This document shows, in pieces, positions 1 through 7,016 of a stretch of DNA of 7,735 nucleotides (position 1 is the first letter of the stretch; every line of letters begins with the position of its first letter). The translations under genes were made by a program, and so were the position numbers. The notes beneath the pieces were generated by a model that ran no database searches, was not told the DNA's origin, and saw only the letters and a list, made by a program, of their open reading frames with translations. The stretch covers positions 8,430 through 16,164 of the forward strand of contig DNHA01000078.1 in NCBI GenBank assembly GCA_003486025.1, given 5' to 3'. This DNA comes from Micrococcaceae bacterium. Its GTDB lineage: Bacteria > Actinomycetota > Actinomycetes > Actinomycetales > Micrococcaceae.

Positions 1-572
1 AATTGACCTCCGAGGACTGGAACGCGCTGGGAATCAACCTGCGCCTGTGGATCGGTGAACCCCAGCAGACCGTCGCCGGCCTTGGCAATGGTGGGGACCT
101 GGATCTGGCACTGATCTTCCAGGTCGGCCCCGGAGGGCTTAGCTGGCCCGCCTCCTTGGAGCGCGCATGGCTTGGCGATGATCAGTTCCGTGTGGTCATT
201 CCGGCTTCCTGGCCCATTGCCGACGATGCGCAGCTTACCGTGGACCAGCTGGCCGAATGGCCGTGGATTTTCCACCACCCCGGCACCTCCGATGCCACAC
301 TGATTTCCCGGCTCTTCGCCTCATACAATATCCACCCGCAGGTAGCCGCGTACTGCGATGACTTCAACGCCTCGCTGAGTCTCGTCTCCTCCGGTCTAGG
401 GGCCGCGTTGGTCCCGGACCTGGCGATGGCCCAAGCTCCCGAAGGCCTGCGCATTGTCGACGCCCCGGAAATCAGGTTGGCTCGCTCAATTTTTGCGCTG
501 AAGCCAGAGAATTCGAAGAAGCCCAAGGTCGCCCTCGTTTTGGACCGGCTCACGCAGATCCTTTCCGACTAG
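1..572 (+). CDS. LysR-family transcriptional regulator, C-terminal part (5' end outside window)
   Basis: About 190 residues are visible and end at a TAG stop (570-572). They match the effector-binding domain of LysR-type regulators, the periplasmic-binding-protein-like fold that follows the DNA-binding helix-turn-helix. Visible family features are an early strand followed by a conserved turn and DLDLALIF, a second-lobe stretch FRVVIPASWPIA, WPWIFHHPGTS, and the late SSGLGAALVPDLA segment that is typical just before the C-terminal strands. LysR proteins are normally about 300 residues, so roughly 100 N-terminal residues with the DNA-binding domain lie to the left. The TTG at position 3 is almost certainly an internal Leu codon and not a start. 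The gene is co-directional with the acyl-CoA hydrolase 41 bases downstream and could be co-transcribed with it. The effector cannot be read from the sequence. Confidence 0.88.
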   Translation, partial: LTSEDWNALGINLRLWIGEPQQTVAGLGNGGDLDLALIFQVGPGGLSWPASLERAWLGDDQFRVVIPASWPIADDAQLTVDQLAEWPWIFHHPGTSDATLISRLFASYNIHPQVAAYCDDFNASLSLVSSGLGAALVPDLAMAQAPEGLRIVDAPEIRLARSIFALKPENSKKPKVALVLDRLTQILSD

Positions 573-613
573 GGTAGAAAGCGATCACGGCCGACTGCCA
601 AGGAAAGGCGATC

Positions 614-1642
614 ATGGAAGAGCTTGTCATCTCGAAAGTGCATGGACCGGTAGGGCATCTACAGCTAAACCGACCAGGGAAAATTAATGCCCTGAATCTT
701 CAGATGCTGCATGAACTCCACCGGGTCTTGCATCTCTGGGCTGAAGACCCCAAAATCCAGTTGGTCTTGCTCACCGGTATCGGCGAGCGTGGATTCTGCG
801 CCGGCGGCGATATCGCAAACTTCCATGCGGCGCTCACCACTGGTGCGCACGACGAATTTCTGGCCCTGCTTTCCCTGGAGTTCGACACCGACCATCTGAT
901 CTCGGTCTATCCCAAACCGCTGATCACCGTAGCGCACGGGATCACCATGGGCGGGGGCATTGGCCTGGCAAGCCATGCACCGGTGCGTCTGGTGACCGCA
1001 CAGGCCACCATGGGCATGCCCGAGGCACGTATCGGATACACCCCGGATGTTGGCGGAACTCATCGGCTCGCGGGCGCACCAGGTCATTTTGGCGAATACT
1101 TCGCCATGACCGCCGCTTCGTTCAGCGGTGAGGATGCGGTTTTCCTGGGTTTCGCCGATGCGGTCATCTCCACCGGGTTTGCCGAATCCATCCTTGACGA
1201 ACTCGATGACTTCGTGGGGCTGGGCTCCGCAGATATTGCCTCGGCTATCGAGGTGCTGCATTCGGTTCCCGAATCCCACAAGCTCGAACTTGAACAAGGC
1301 TGGGTCGACTACGCTTTTGGCGCCCCCACGCTGGCTGAAGTGCTGCAGCGGCTGACCGAGATGGTGCACCCCGCGGCGCGCAAGGCTGCCGCCAGCATTG
1401 CGGGGAATTCACCGACCAGTGTGGCCGCCGCATTCCACAGCGTACGCGCTGCCCGCGCGGAGCAAAACCTTCGTGGCGCCTTGGACCGCGAACTTCGGCT
1501 GGCTAACTACCTGATGCATCTGCCAGATCTGGCAGAAGGAATCCGCGCGCAGATCATCGACAAGGATCGCAGCCCGCAGTGGAAACCAAACAACCCGGCC
1601 GCGGTGAACGAGGCCGGGCTGCTGGCATTATTGGACGGCTAA
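614..1642 (+). CDS. 3-hydroxyisobutyryl-CoA hydrolase / enoyl-CoA hydratase-isomerase family protein
   Basis: The protein has 342 residues and belongs to the crotonase superfamily. It best matches 3-hydroxyisobutyryl-CoA hydrolase, the valine-degradation enzyme that releases free 3-hydroxyisobutyrate from its CoA ester in the cytosol. Visible features: LNRPGKINALN near residues 18-28, the oxyanion-hole and CoA-binding segment GFCAGGDI (60-67), HGITMGGGIGLASH (108-121), and MPEARIGYTPDVGG (135-148). This last segment places Glu137 and Asp145 where the family has its acidic catalytic residues. The C-terminal part is diagnostic of the hydrolase over simple hydratases: NSPTSVAAAF (265-274) and DLAEGIRAQIIDKDRSPQW (305-323). 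The length fits the family (about 340-380), whereas plain enoyl-CoA hydratases have about 260. The ATG start is supported by a purine-rich Shine-Dalgarno AAGGAAAGG (600-608) five bases upstream. It could act on a related beta-hydroxyacyl-CoA, but the family assignment is firm. Confidence 0.92.
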   Translation: MEELVISKVHGPVGHLQLNRPGKINALNLQMLHELHRVLHLWAEDPKIQLVLLTGIGERGFCAGGDIANFHAALTTGAHDEFLALLSLEFDTDHLISVYPKPLITVAHGITMGGGIGLASHAPVRLVTAQATMGMPEARIGYTPDVGGTHRLAGAPGHFGEYFAMTAASFSGEDAVFLGFADAVISTGFAESILDELDDFVGLGSADIASAIEVLHSVPESHKLELEQGWVDYAFGAPTLAEVLQRLTEMVHPAARKAAASIAGNSPTSVAAAFHSVRAARAEQNLRGALDRELRLANYLMHLPDLAEGIRAQIIDKDRSPQWKPNNPAAVNEAGLLALLDG

Positions 1643-1656
1643 GCTAGCTGTCTTAG
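1639..1656. terminator. Weak hairpin spanning both stop codons of convergent genes
   Basis: CTAAG (1639-1643) and CTTAG (1652-1656) can pair around an 8-base loop. The stem contains the TAA stops of both convergent genes (1640-1642 on +, 1655-1653 on -). There is no GC-rich stem and no U-tract, so it is a poor intrinsic terminator. It is listed because it is the only structure in the 10-base gap. Any real terminator must lie within the opposing coding sequence or be Rho-dependent. Confidence 0.2.
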
Positions 1657-3416
1657 ACTCCTGGTTTACCTTCGGGCCGTGTGACGTCGTGTGGAAGTGG
1701 CACAACCTTCAGTGAGTTCTTCGCATCAATGCGCGGCGCTTTCGTCTCATCGTGCTCGCCGCTGGCCCGGGACGGGTGCTTGGACGCAACACTTCTCGGC
1801 CGGCCATAGGCCACTGCAACATGCTCGCCGAAGTGGTCTGCGTCTGCCTCTTCCCAGTCTTCTTTCCAAGACGGTGGAGCATCATGCAATAGCTCTCCGG
1901 GCTTCAGCCAGTGGAACATCGAGGCGTAGGAAAGCGTGGACTGCAAGTTCACCCGGCGGCGCAGCATCCGGGTGTTCAGCTGATCAGGACTTTCCAAGCC
2001 CATAGAGGCCATGATCTGTCCGGCTTCGGTCACCGTCAGCCGGTGGTAGTTGTAGACGCGGTGGCCTTTATCTTCCACATCGATGGCGCGCTGCAGACGC
2101 TTGCTCTGCGTGGCCACACCGACCGGGCAATGATTCGTGTGGCATTTTTGCGCTTGGATGCAGCCGGTAGCCATCATCATGGAACGCGCTGCAAAGGTGA
2201 AGTCTGCGCCTTGGATCAGTCGTTTGACGATATCCGAGCCGTTGGCCACCTTGCCGGCAGCCGCAATCCGGATTTCGCCGCGCAGCCCTGCGCCCATCAG
2301 GACGTTGTGCACCAACAGCAGTCCCTCGGTCAACGGGGTGCCCACATGGTCTTCGTATTCCAGCGGGGCGGCACCGGTGCCGCCTTCGGCGCCATCAACG
2401 GTAATGAAGTCAACGAGCACGCCTGTTTCGATCATGCCTTTGCAGATGGCCATCACATCGGTGCGCGAACCGACACAGAATTTGATTCCAATAGGCTTGC
2501 CCTGGGCAAGTTCACGAAGCTGCGCCACAAAGGCCATCAGTTCCCTGGGGGTGGAGAATTCGGGGTGGCTTGCCGGAGAGATGCAGTCCTCCCCCATGGG
2601 GACCTGTCTGGCCTCGGAAATCTCTTCGGTGACTTTCGCCGCCGGCAGCACGCCGCCCAGTCCGGGTTTGGCGCCCTGGGACATCTTGATGGTGATGCCT
2701 TTGACCTGCGGAAGGTTTGCCTTGTGTGCGAAGGATTCCGGGTCAAAACGTCCCTCGGGGGTCCGGCACCCGAAGTATCCCGAGCCAATTTCCCAGAAGA
2801 GATCTGCCCCGAATTCCAGATGGTACTTGGTCAATCCACCCTCACCGGTCTCATGGACAAATTCGCCCATCGCCGCCCCCTTGTTCATGGAACGAACCGC
2901 GTTGGCGGATAATGCTCCGAAACTCATGGAGGAAATATTGAGCAAGGAGATCTCATAGGGCTGCGTGCACTGGCTGGAGCCGATGCTGACCCGATGCTGT
3001 TCGGTGGGTGGGGCCACCGGTGCGCTGGAATGCAGCAAGTACTCGTGGCCAACCTCATTAACCTGAAGTTCGGTACCAAAAGCCTTATGGCTGTCGACGC
3101 CCTTGGCACGGGCGTAGATCAACGAACGGGTATCCCTGCTGAAGGGGGTGCCATCGGTATTGCGCTCGATGAAGTACTGCTGGATTTCAGGGCGAATGAA
3201 TTCAAAAAGATATCTCGCGTGACCCAAAATCGGAAAGTTGCGCAGAATCGAGTGCCTCTTCTGGGTGACGTCTCTGATCCCCACCGCCAGCAGCACCGCG
3301 GTCAGCACCACCAGGATCCACCACACCCAGGAGCCCGATGTCCCGGCTAACAGTGCGGTCAGCACAAACCCGGCCGCCAGCACGAACAAGAACAGAATCA
3401 CGACTATTCGCATCAT
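1653..3416 (-). CDS. Membrane-anchored FMN-binding glutamate synthase-like protein
   Basis: The protein has 587 residues from the ATG at 3416 and is a stand-alone version of the FMN/Fe-S synthase domain of glutamate synthase (GltB family, often called archaeal-type). Two hydrophobic segments (about residues 2-22 and 30-47) predict a membrane anchor. The synthase TIM barrel follows with NISSMSFGALS (160-170), GEGG (191-194), KMSQGAKPGLGG (244-255), CISPASHPEFS (278-288), the flavin/substrate loop VDGAEGGTGAAP (340-351) and AAAGKVANGSDI (385-396). Cys419, Cys425 and Cys430, spaced C-x5-C-x4-C before PVGVATQ, match the 3Fe-4S ligands. There is no N-terminal glutaminase (class II amidotransferase) domain, so ammonia would have to come from elsewhere, and the true reaction may differ from glutamate synthesis. 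A charged, Pro-rich tail of about 50 residues ends the protein. A TTG at 3443 would add nine residues and lies five bases after the upstream stop. Neither start has a strong Shine-Dalgarno. I prefer ATG because the hydrophobic anchor starts directly after it. Confidence 0.9.
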   Translation of the reverse strand: MMRIVVILFLFVLAAGFVLTALLAGTSGSWVWWILVVLTAVLLAVGIRDVTQKRHSILRNFPILGHARYLFEFIRPEIQQYFIERNTDGTPFSRDTRSLIYARAKGVDSHKAFGTELQVNEVGHEYLLHSSAPVAPPTEQHRVSIGSSQCTQPYEISLLNISSMSFGALSANAVRSMNKGAAMGEFVHETGEGGLTKYHLEFGADLFWEIGSGYFGCRTPEGRFDPESFAHKANLPQVKGITIKMSQGAKPGLGGVLPAAKVTEEISEARQVPMGEDCISPASHPEFSTPRELMAFVAQLRELAQGKPIGIKFCVGSRTDVMAICKGMIETGVLVDFITVDGAEGGTGAAPLEYEDHVGTPLTEGLLLVHNVLMGAGLRGEIRIAAAGKVANGSDIVKRLIQGADFTFAARSMMMATGCIQAQKCHTNHCPVGVATQSKRLQRAIDVEDKGHRVYNYHRLTVTEAGQIMASMGLESPDQLNTRMLRRRVNLQSTLSYASMFHWLKPGELLHDAPPSWKEDWEEADADHFGEHVAVAYGRPRSVASKHPSRASGEHDETKAPRIDAKNSLKVVPLPHDVTRPEGKPGV

Positions 3417-3448
3417 GTACTCGACACTAGTACGTGGAATCAATGTTG

Positions 3449-5215
3449 TCAGGGTAGTTCTGCAGTAATCCGATCGTTTTCCCGCACCACCATGGAGTAG
3501 AACACCCCGCTGGTATTGGCAAGCAGCGCCTGAGGCGTCCCGGCCTCGACAATTCTCCCCGCATCGAGCACCATCACGGCGCTGGCCTCGCGGACGGTGG
3601 CCAGCCGGTGGCTGATCATGAGCACACCCATGCCATATCCGCGGCGCTCATTAATCGCCTTGAGCACCAGTTGTTCACTGTCCGCATCCAGTGCGCTGGT
3701 CGATTCGTCCATGATCAATATGGCCGGGTGGCGCACCAGCGCACGTGCCAGAGCTAAACGCTGGCGTTGTCCCCCGGACAGACTTGTAGAACGATCAGCT
3801 AGCCGGGTGTCCAGCCCATCACGCTGTGCGCGGAGCCATGGACCCAAACCTAATTCGTTGATGACCGAGCGCAGTTCCTCATCGGTTATACCCTCGGCGC
3901 CCAAGACAAGATTTTCACGGATACTTCCGCGAACCATCACCGCTTCTTGCGAAACCAGAACAATGCGTGAGCGAAGTTCCGCTAATGGAACCATGTCGAG
4001 CTGCACCTCGCCCAGGCTCAGCGTTCCATTGCTTTTCAGTGCGCGGACCAAAGCTGCAGCAATCGAGGACTTCCCCGAGCCCGAGGCGCCGACAACTGTC
4101 AGCAGCTCGCCCGGGGCAATGCTGAAATCAACACCCGCCACCACCTGACGTTGCCCGTGGGACACGCTCAGGTTTTGGACGTTCAGCGTTCCGGTATGCG
4201 GCAGTGGCACGGCGCCTGATTCTTCGGACACCACCGGTGGGGCGCTGGCGGTCGCGAACAGCCGGCGAGCGCTGGCCAAGGAATCCTGCAGCCCGAGGAC
4301 AAAGCCGTCAACAGCACGCACAGCATCATAGGAAGGCACCGCGAGGACCACCAAAATGATGGTTGCTGACAGCGTGGCTCCGGATGCCCAAACCAGCATC
4401 AGGGCGCTGCCCCAGATGGCTATTTGGCTCAGGGCCGCACGCAATCCAGTGACCCAGGACGCTCTCCTGCCCTGGGCCGCGTCGGCGCCCGCGGCGGACC
4501 CCAATCGTTTAAGCATCTGTTCCCCGGCACCGAAGGCGTGAAGCACCTCGATGCCTGCCAGGGATTCCATCACGAGCTGGTTTTGCCTGCCGCGCGAGGC
4601 GGCCGCCGAGATGGCGGCGCTTCGCAGGGTCGGCACCCCGATCATTGGCAGCACAAGTCCTACGATTACGTACCCGCCCAGCAAGATGAGCGCCGGTGTG
4701 CTGCCGAAGTTGAGGTAGGTCCCCCAACTCACCGTGGCACTGACCACCACTGCTGCCACCGCCGGTGGCAGCGTGTGGGCGAAGAACACTTCTACCTTGT
4801 CGATATCCCGGGTGGCTTTGGCCAGCAGCGATCCAGAACTCTTGGTAGCTGCGGTGAAGGGCGCCTGTTTCGCGAAGGCCTCATACATCGTTGAACGCAG
4901 CCGGGAGAGCGCAAGGAAGGCGACCTTATGCCCAACATATTGTTCCGCGTAGCGCAGCCCGCCTTTTAATAGTCCTGCAAAGATGATGGCGGCGATCAGC
5001 AGCCCCCAAGGGACTTCTGGCAGCTGCCCGGGAAGTTCAAGGCCAATGACTTGTACCAATCCCACTGCGGCGAGCAAGTAAATACCCAAGGCGACCAGGC
5101 GACTAAGACAGGCAAACAGGCTGGCGAGCGCCAACGGCGGCAGCAGGTCCAAGGTGCGGGAAATCAGCCAGCGGGAACTGGCGAAGGAGCCAGGTAGAGA
5201 TTGTGGCTTGCTCAT
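3449..5215 (-). CDS. ABC exporter half-transporter (permease + ATPase), CydC-like
   Basis: The protein has 588 residues: a six-helix exporter transmembrane domain (about residues 25-310) fused to a nucleotide-binding domain (about 342-575). The ATPase is complete, with Walker A GASGSGKSS (376-384), Q-loop Gln423, signature LSGGQRQR (479-486), Walker B ILIMDES with Asp503 and Glu504, the D-loop SALD, and H-loop His536. The ATG overlaps the TGA of the upstream ABC gene (ATGA, 5215-5212). A strong Shine-Dalgarno GGGGGAG (5227-5221, minus strand) lies five bases before it inside that gene. Adjacent half-transporters like this normally form a heterodimer. By order and size the pair resembles CydD then CydC, the inner-membrane exporter of cysteine and glutathione needed for cytochrome bd assembly. 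This subunit's LSGGQRQR signature is generic, and multidrug, lipid or peptide export cannot be excluded. Assignment as an ABC exporter is certain; the CydC identity is only plausible. Confidence 0.93.
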   Translation of the reverse strand: MSKPQSLPGSFASSRWLISRTLDLLPPLALASLFACLSRLVALGIYLLAAVGLVQVIGLELPGQLPEVPWGLLIAAIIFAGLLKGGLRYAEQYVGHKVAFLALSRLRSTMYEAFAKQAPFTAATKSSGSLLAKATRDIDKVEVFFAHTLPPAVAAVVVSATVSWGTYLNFGSTPALILLGGYVIVGLVLPMIGVPTLRSAAISAAASRGRQNQLVMESLAGIEVLHAFGAGEQMLKRLGSAAGADAAQGRRASWVTGLRAALSQIAIWGSALMLVWASGATLSATIILVVLAVPSYDAVRAVDGFVLGLQDSLASARRLFATASAPPVVSEESGAVPLPHTGTLNVQNLSVSHGQRQVVAGVDFSIAPGELLTVVGASGSGKSSIAAALVRALKSNGTLSLGEVQLDMVPLAELRSRIVLVSQEAVMVRGSIRENLVLGAEGITDEELRSVINELGLGPWLRAQRDGLDTRLADRSTSLSGGQRQRLALARALVRHPAILIMDESTSALDADSEQLVLKAINERRGYGMGVLMISHRLATVREASAVMVLDAGRIVEAGTPQALLANTSGVFYSMVVRENDRITAELP

Positions 5216-6945
5216 GGCTTCTCCCCCAGTCCTTGCCGCCCGCCAATCGAGTGAACCCGGTCGGTGAAATGCTCCATGGCCCGTTTCAAATACCCCTCGT
5301 GGTCCAGCAGTTCGGTGCGCGCCCCGGACTGCACAATCCGTCCCTGATCCAGGACCAGCACCTGGTCATAATCGGCGAGCAAAGCCATCCGGTGGGTGAC
5401 GGTAATAACCGTCAGCGGCGCTGCTACCTCCCGCAATGTGGCCAGCACCTGCCCCTCGGTTTTAACATCCAGCGAACTGGTCGGCTCATCCAATAAGAGA
5501 ATCGGACGCTCAGCCAATAGAGCCCGGGCAATCGCCAAACGCTGTGCTTGGCCTCCGGAAAGTGTAGCTCCACCCTCGCCGAGAACCGTGTCCAGCCCTG
5601 CAGGTAACTGCTTAAACCAATCTGTCAGCCCGACGCGTTCGATAAGTTCCGTCAGCTTGCCGTCTTTGGCCTGTTGATCTGCGAAGAGCAGGTTCTCGCG
5701 CACGCTAAGCCCAAAGAGTGTCGCACCTTGTTCAACTACCGCAGTGTTGGACCGCAAGGTGGCAGGCCCGAGTGCCTGATGGCCTTCGTGGATAATTCCT
5801 GCGCTTGTCTCCAGCTGGCCTTGCAATACCCGCAGCAACGTGGTCTTGCCGCTGCCCGAGGCGCCAATGACCGCGGTCTTCGAACCGGGCGGGAAACTGA
5901 AATTCAATTGATGCAGCGCTTCGGGATAGCCCTCATACCCGGCGCCCAAATCTTCTAGCTGCAAGGTGTCCTCGCGCAGGTTGACCGCTAGTGGGTTAGC
6001 CGAGGAGCGGTGCCACGGGGTTTCCATGACGGACTGGATTTTTTCTTCCGCCGCACGGCCGGTCATCCCGATGTAGAAGAAGCTGCCCACGTAATTGACC
6101 GGGGCCAGCATCAGGAAGCTGAGCAGAATCAGCGAGACTCCCTCGCCAACGGTGATTGCCTGGGCACCAACCCGCCACCAGACCAGCAGTGCCGCGGTAG
6201 CCAGCAGGAGCACCGCGAAGCTCGCGTCGATGACCAGAAGTACCAGCTGGTTTCGGGCCAGCAGCTTCATCACCTGCACGCGTACTTTTTCACTGGCCAC
6301 GCCGATGCGCTGCCCCATCCACGTGGCACCGCCGTTGAGTTTGAGCATGTTCAGTGAACGCAAGGCGTCGATGAAAGTCGCCGAGAGTATTCCTTGGGCC
6401 CGGCGGTATTCACCGGAGGAACCACGGAACAGCTTTTGAAATCCAAGGACAATCGGCGGTACCAGCACGGTGGGAATCAACAGCACTCCGGCGCTGAGCG
6501 GGTCAATGAACAGCATTATGGAAATGAGCACCAGCACCGGGGTCGCCACCGCGCAAATAGCTGGGCCGATAAACCCCGTACGGAAACGTACCGACCGGTC
6601 TACCGCGTCCATTGCGGCATCGACCAGTTCGCCCTCCCCTAAGCGGCGAACCGCCAGCGGGCCGATGTCCATGTAGTGGCGAACCAAACGGTGGCGTTCC
6701 AAAGCGGTGAGCTTGCGGGCCGACCGTGCAATGAGCACCGGGGTCAATAACGTGGCCAGCGCTACCAGTAACAATTCATGGACCGCAGCCAGATACCAGC
6801 CGAGGTCCAGTTCCTGTCCTGCCTGGAACAAATCGATGGCGCGGCCAATGAGCACCGTCAGTCCCACGGCGCCAACAGCCGAGAGCAAGCCCAGGCAGAC
6901 CACCGCTGCGGTGGACGCCGAAAAAATTCCAAAGACCCTACGCAC
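5212..6945 (-). CDS. ABC exporter half-transporter (permease + ATPase), CydD-like
   Basis: The protein has 577 residues and is the first gene of the leftward operon. It has six predicted transmembrane helices (about 12-36, 50-72, 126-147, 152-168, 234-258, 265-291) and an ATPase domain with Walker A GASGSGKTT (361-369), Q-loop Gln406, signature LSGGQAQR (462-469), Walker B ILLLDEP with Asp486 and Glu487, and H-loop His518. CydD-like traits are the FIDALRSLNMLKLNG coupling region (191-205), LAPVNYVG (280-287) where CydD proteins carry an LAPE-type motif, and the QAQR ending of the signature. The start is GTG at 6945. An in-frame TAG (6957-6955) lies just upstream, and no other common start codon occurs before the GTG at codon 15, inside the first helix. 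It should pair with the CydC-like protein encoded next. Cytochrome bd genes (cydAB), the usual partners in actinobacterial cyd operons, are not adjacent, so the substrate is open. Confidence 0.93.
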   Translation of the reverse strand: MRRVFGIFSASTAAVVCLGLLSAVGAVGLTVLIGRAIDLFQAGQELDLGWYLAAVHELLLVALATLLTPVLIARSARKLTALERHRLVRHYMDIGPLAVRRLGEGELVDAAMDAVDRSVRFRTGFIGPAICAVATPVLVLISIMLFIDPLSAGVLLIPTVLVPPIVLGFQKLFRGSSGEYRRAQGILSATFIDALRSLNMLKLNGGATWMGQRIGVASEKVRVQVMKLLARNQLVLLVIDASFAVLLLATAALLVWWRVGAQAITVGEGVSLILLSFLMLAPVNYVGSFFYIGMTGRAAEEKIQSVMETPWHRSSANPLAVNLREDTLQLEDLGAGYEGYPEALHQLNFSFPPGSKTAVIGASGSGKTTLLRVLQGQLETSAGIIHEGHQALGPATLRSNTAVVEQGATLFGLSVRENLLFADQQAKDGKLTELIERVGLTDWFKQLPAGLDTVLGEGGATLSGGQAQRLAIARALLAERPILLLDEPTSSLDVKTEGQVLATLREVAAPLTVITVTHRMALLADYDQVLVLDQGRIVQSGARTELLDHEGYLKRAMEHFTDRVHSIGGRQGLGEKP

Positions 6946-6951
6946 CCCTCC

Positions 6952-6957
6952 ATCCTA
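6952..6957 (-). promoter_or_regulatory. Candidate -10 element for a leaderless ABC operon transcript
   Basis: Read on the minus strand, TAGGAT (6957-6952) fits the actinobacterial TANNNT -10 pattern and ends exactly six bases before the GTG start at 6945. That spacing would put the transcript start at or next to the first base of the start codon, as in leaderless actinobacterial genes. No good -35 lies at 16-18 bases; a TTGCCA further upstream is 24 bases away. The GGAGGG between the two abuts the GTG and is too close to act as a normal Shine-Dalgarno. The site is inferred from spacing only. Confidence 0.4.
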
Positions 6958-6978
6958 GGACGAAAGCCACGCGTCATA

Positions 6979-6989
6979 GGTTGGCAACC
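6979..6989. promoter_or_regulatory. Short palindrome in the divergent intergenic spacer (possible operator)
   Basis: GGTTG (6979-6983) and CAACC (6985-6989) are perfect inverted arms around one central base. They lie in the 71-base spacer between the leftward ABC operon and the rightward thioesterase. The position between two divergent starts would suit a regulator site, but an 11-base palindrome can occur by chance and I cannot match it to a named regulator. A TAGGTT (6977-6982) overlapping it resembles a -10 for the rightward gene, without a recognisable -35. Confidence 0.22.
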
Positions 6990-7016
6990 ACCGCTCAGAG
7001 AGGGGAAACTAGCTAA

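Noticed and set aside
3..5. TTG as the start of the LysR gene
   Set aside because: Starting here would give a substrate-binding domain without the DNA-binding domain. The frame continues to the window edge, so the gene is simply truncated by the window.
665..1369. Minus-strand open frame (234 codons) opposite the CoA hydrolase
   Set aside because: It has no family features and lies wholly within a clearly conserved crotonase-family gene. It is an antisense shadow.
1911..2912. Long plus-strand open frame (333 codons) opposite the glutamate synthase-like gene
   Set aside because: Its translation is rich in His, Gly and Gln with no recognisable domain, as is typical of antisense frames in GC-rich genes. 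The opposite strand encodes a well-conserved flavoprotein across the same span.
3449..6945. Part of a complete cytochrome bd (cydABDC) operon
   Set aside because: Immediately upstream of the CydD-like gene is a divergent thioesterase, and downstream is a glutamate synthase-like gene. No cydA or cydB sequence is present in the window.
6952..6990. TTGCCA (minus strand, near 6987-6982) as the -35 partner of TAGGAT
   Set aside because: The spacing is 24 bases, well outside the usual 16-18, so I did not call a full sigma-70-type promoter.
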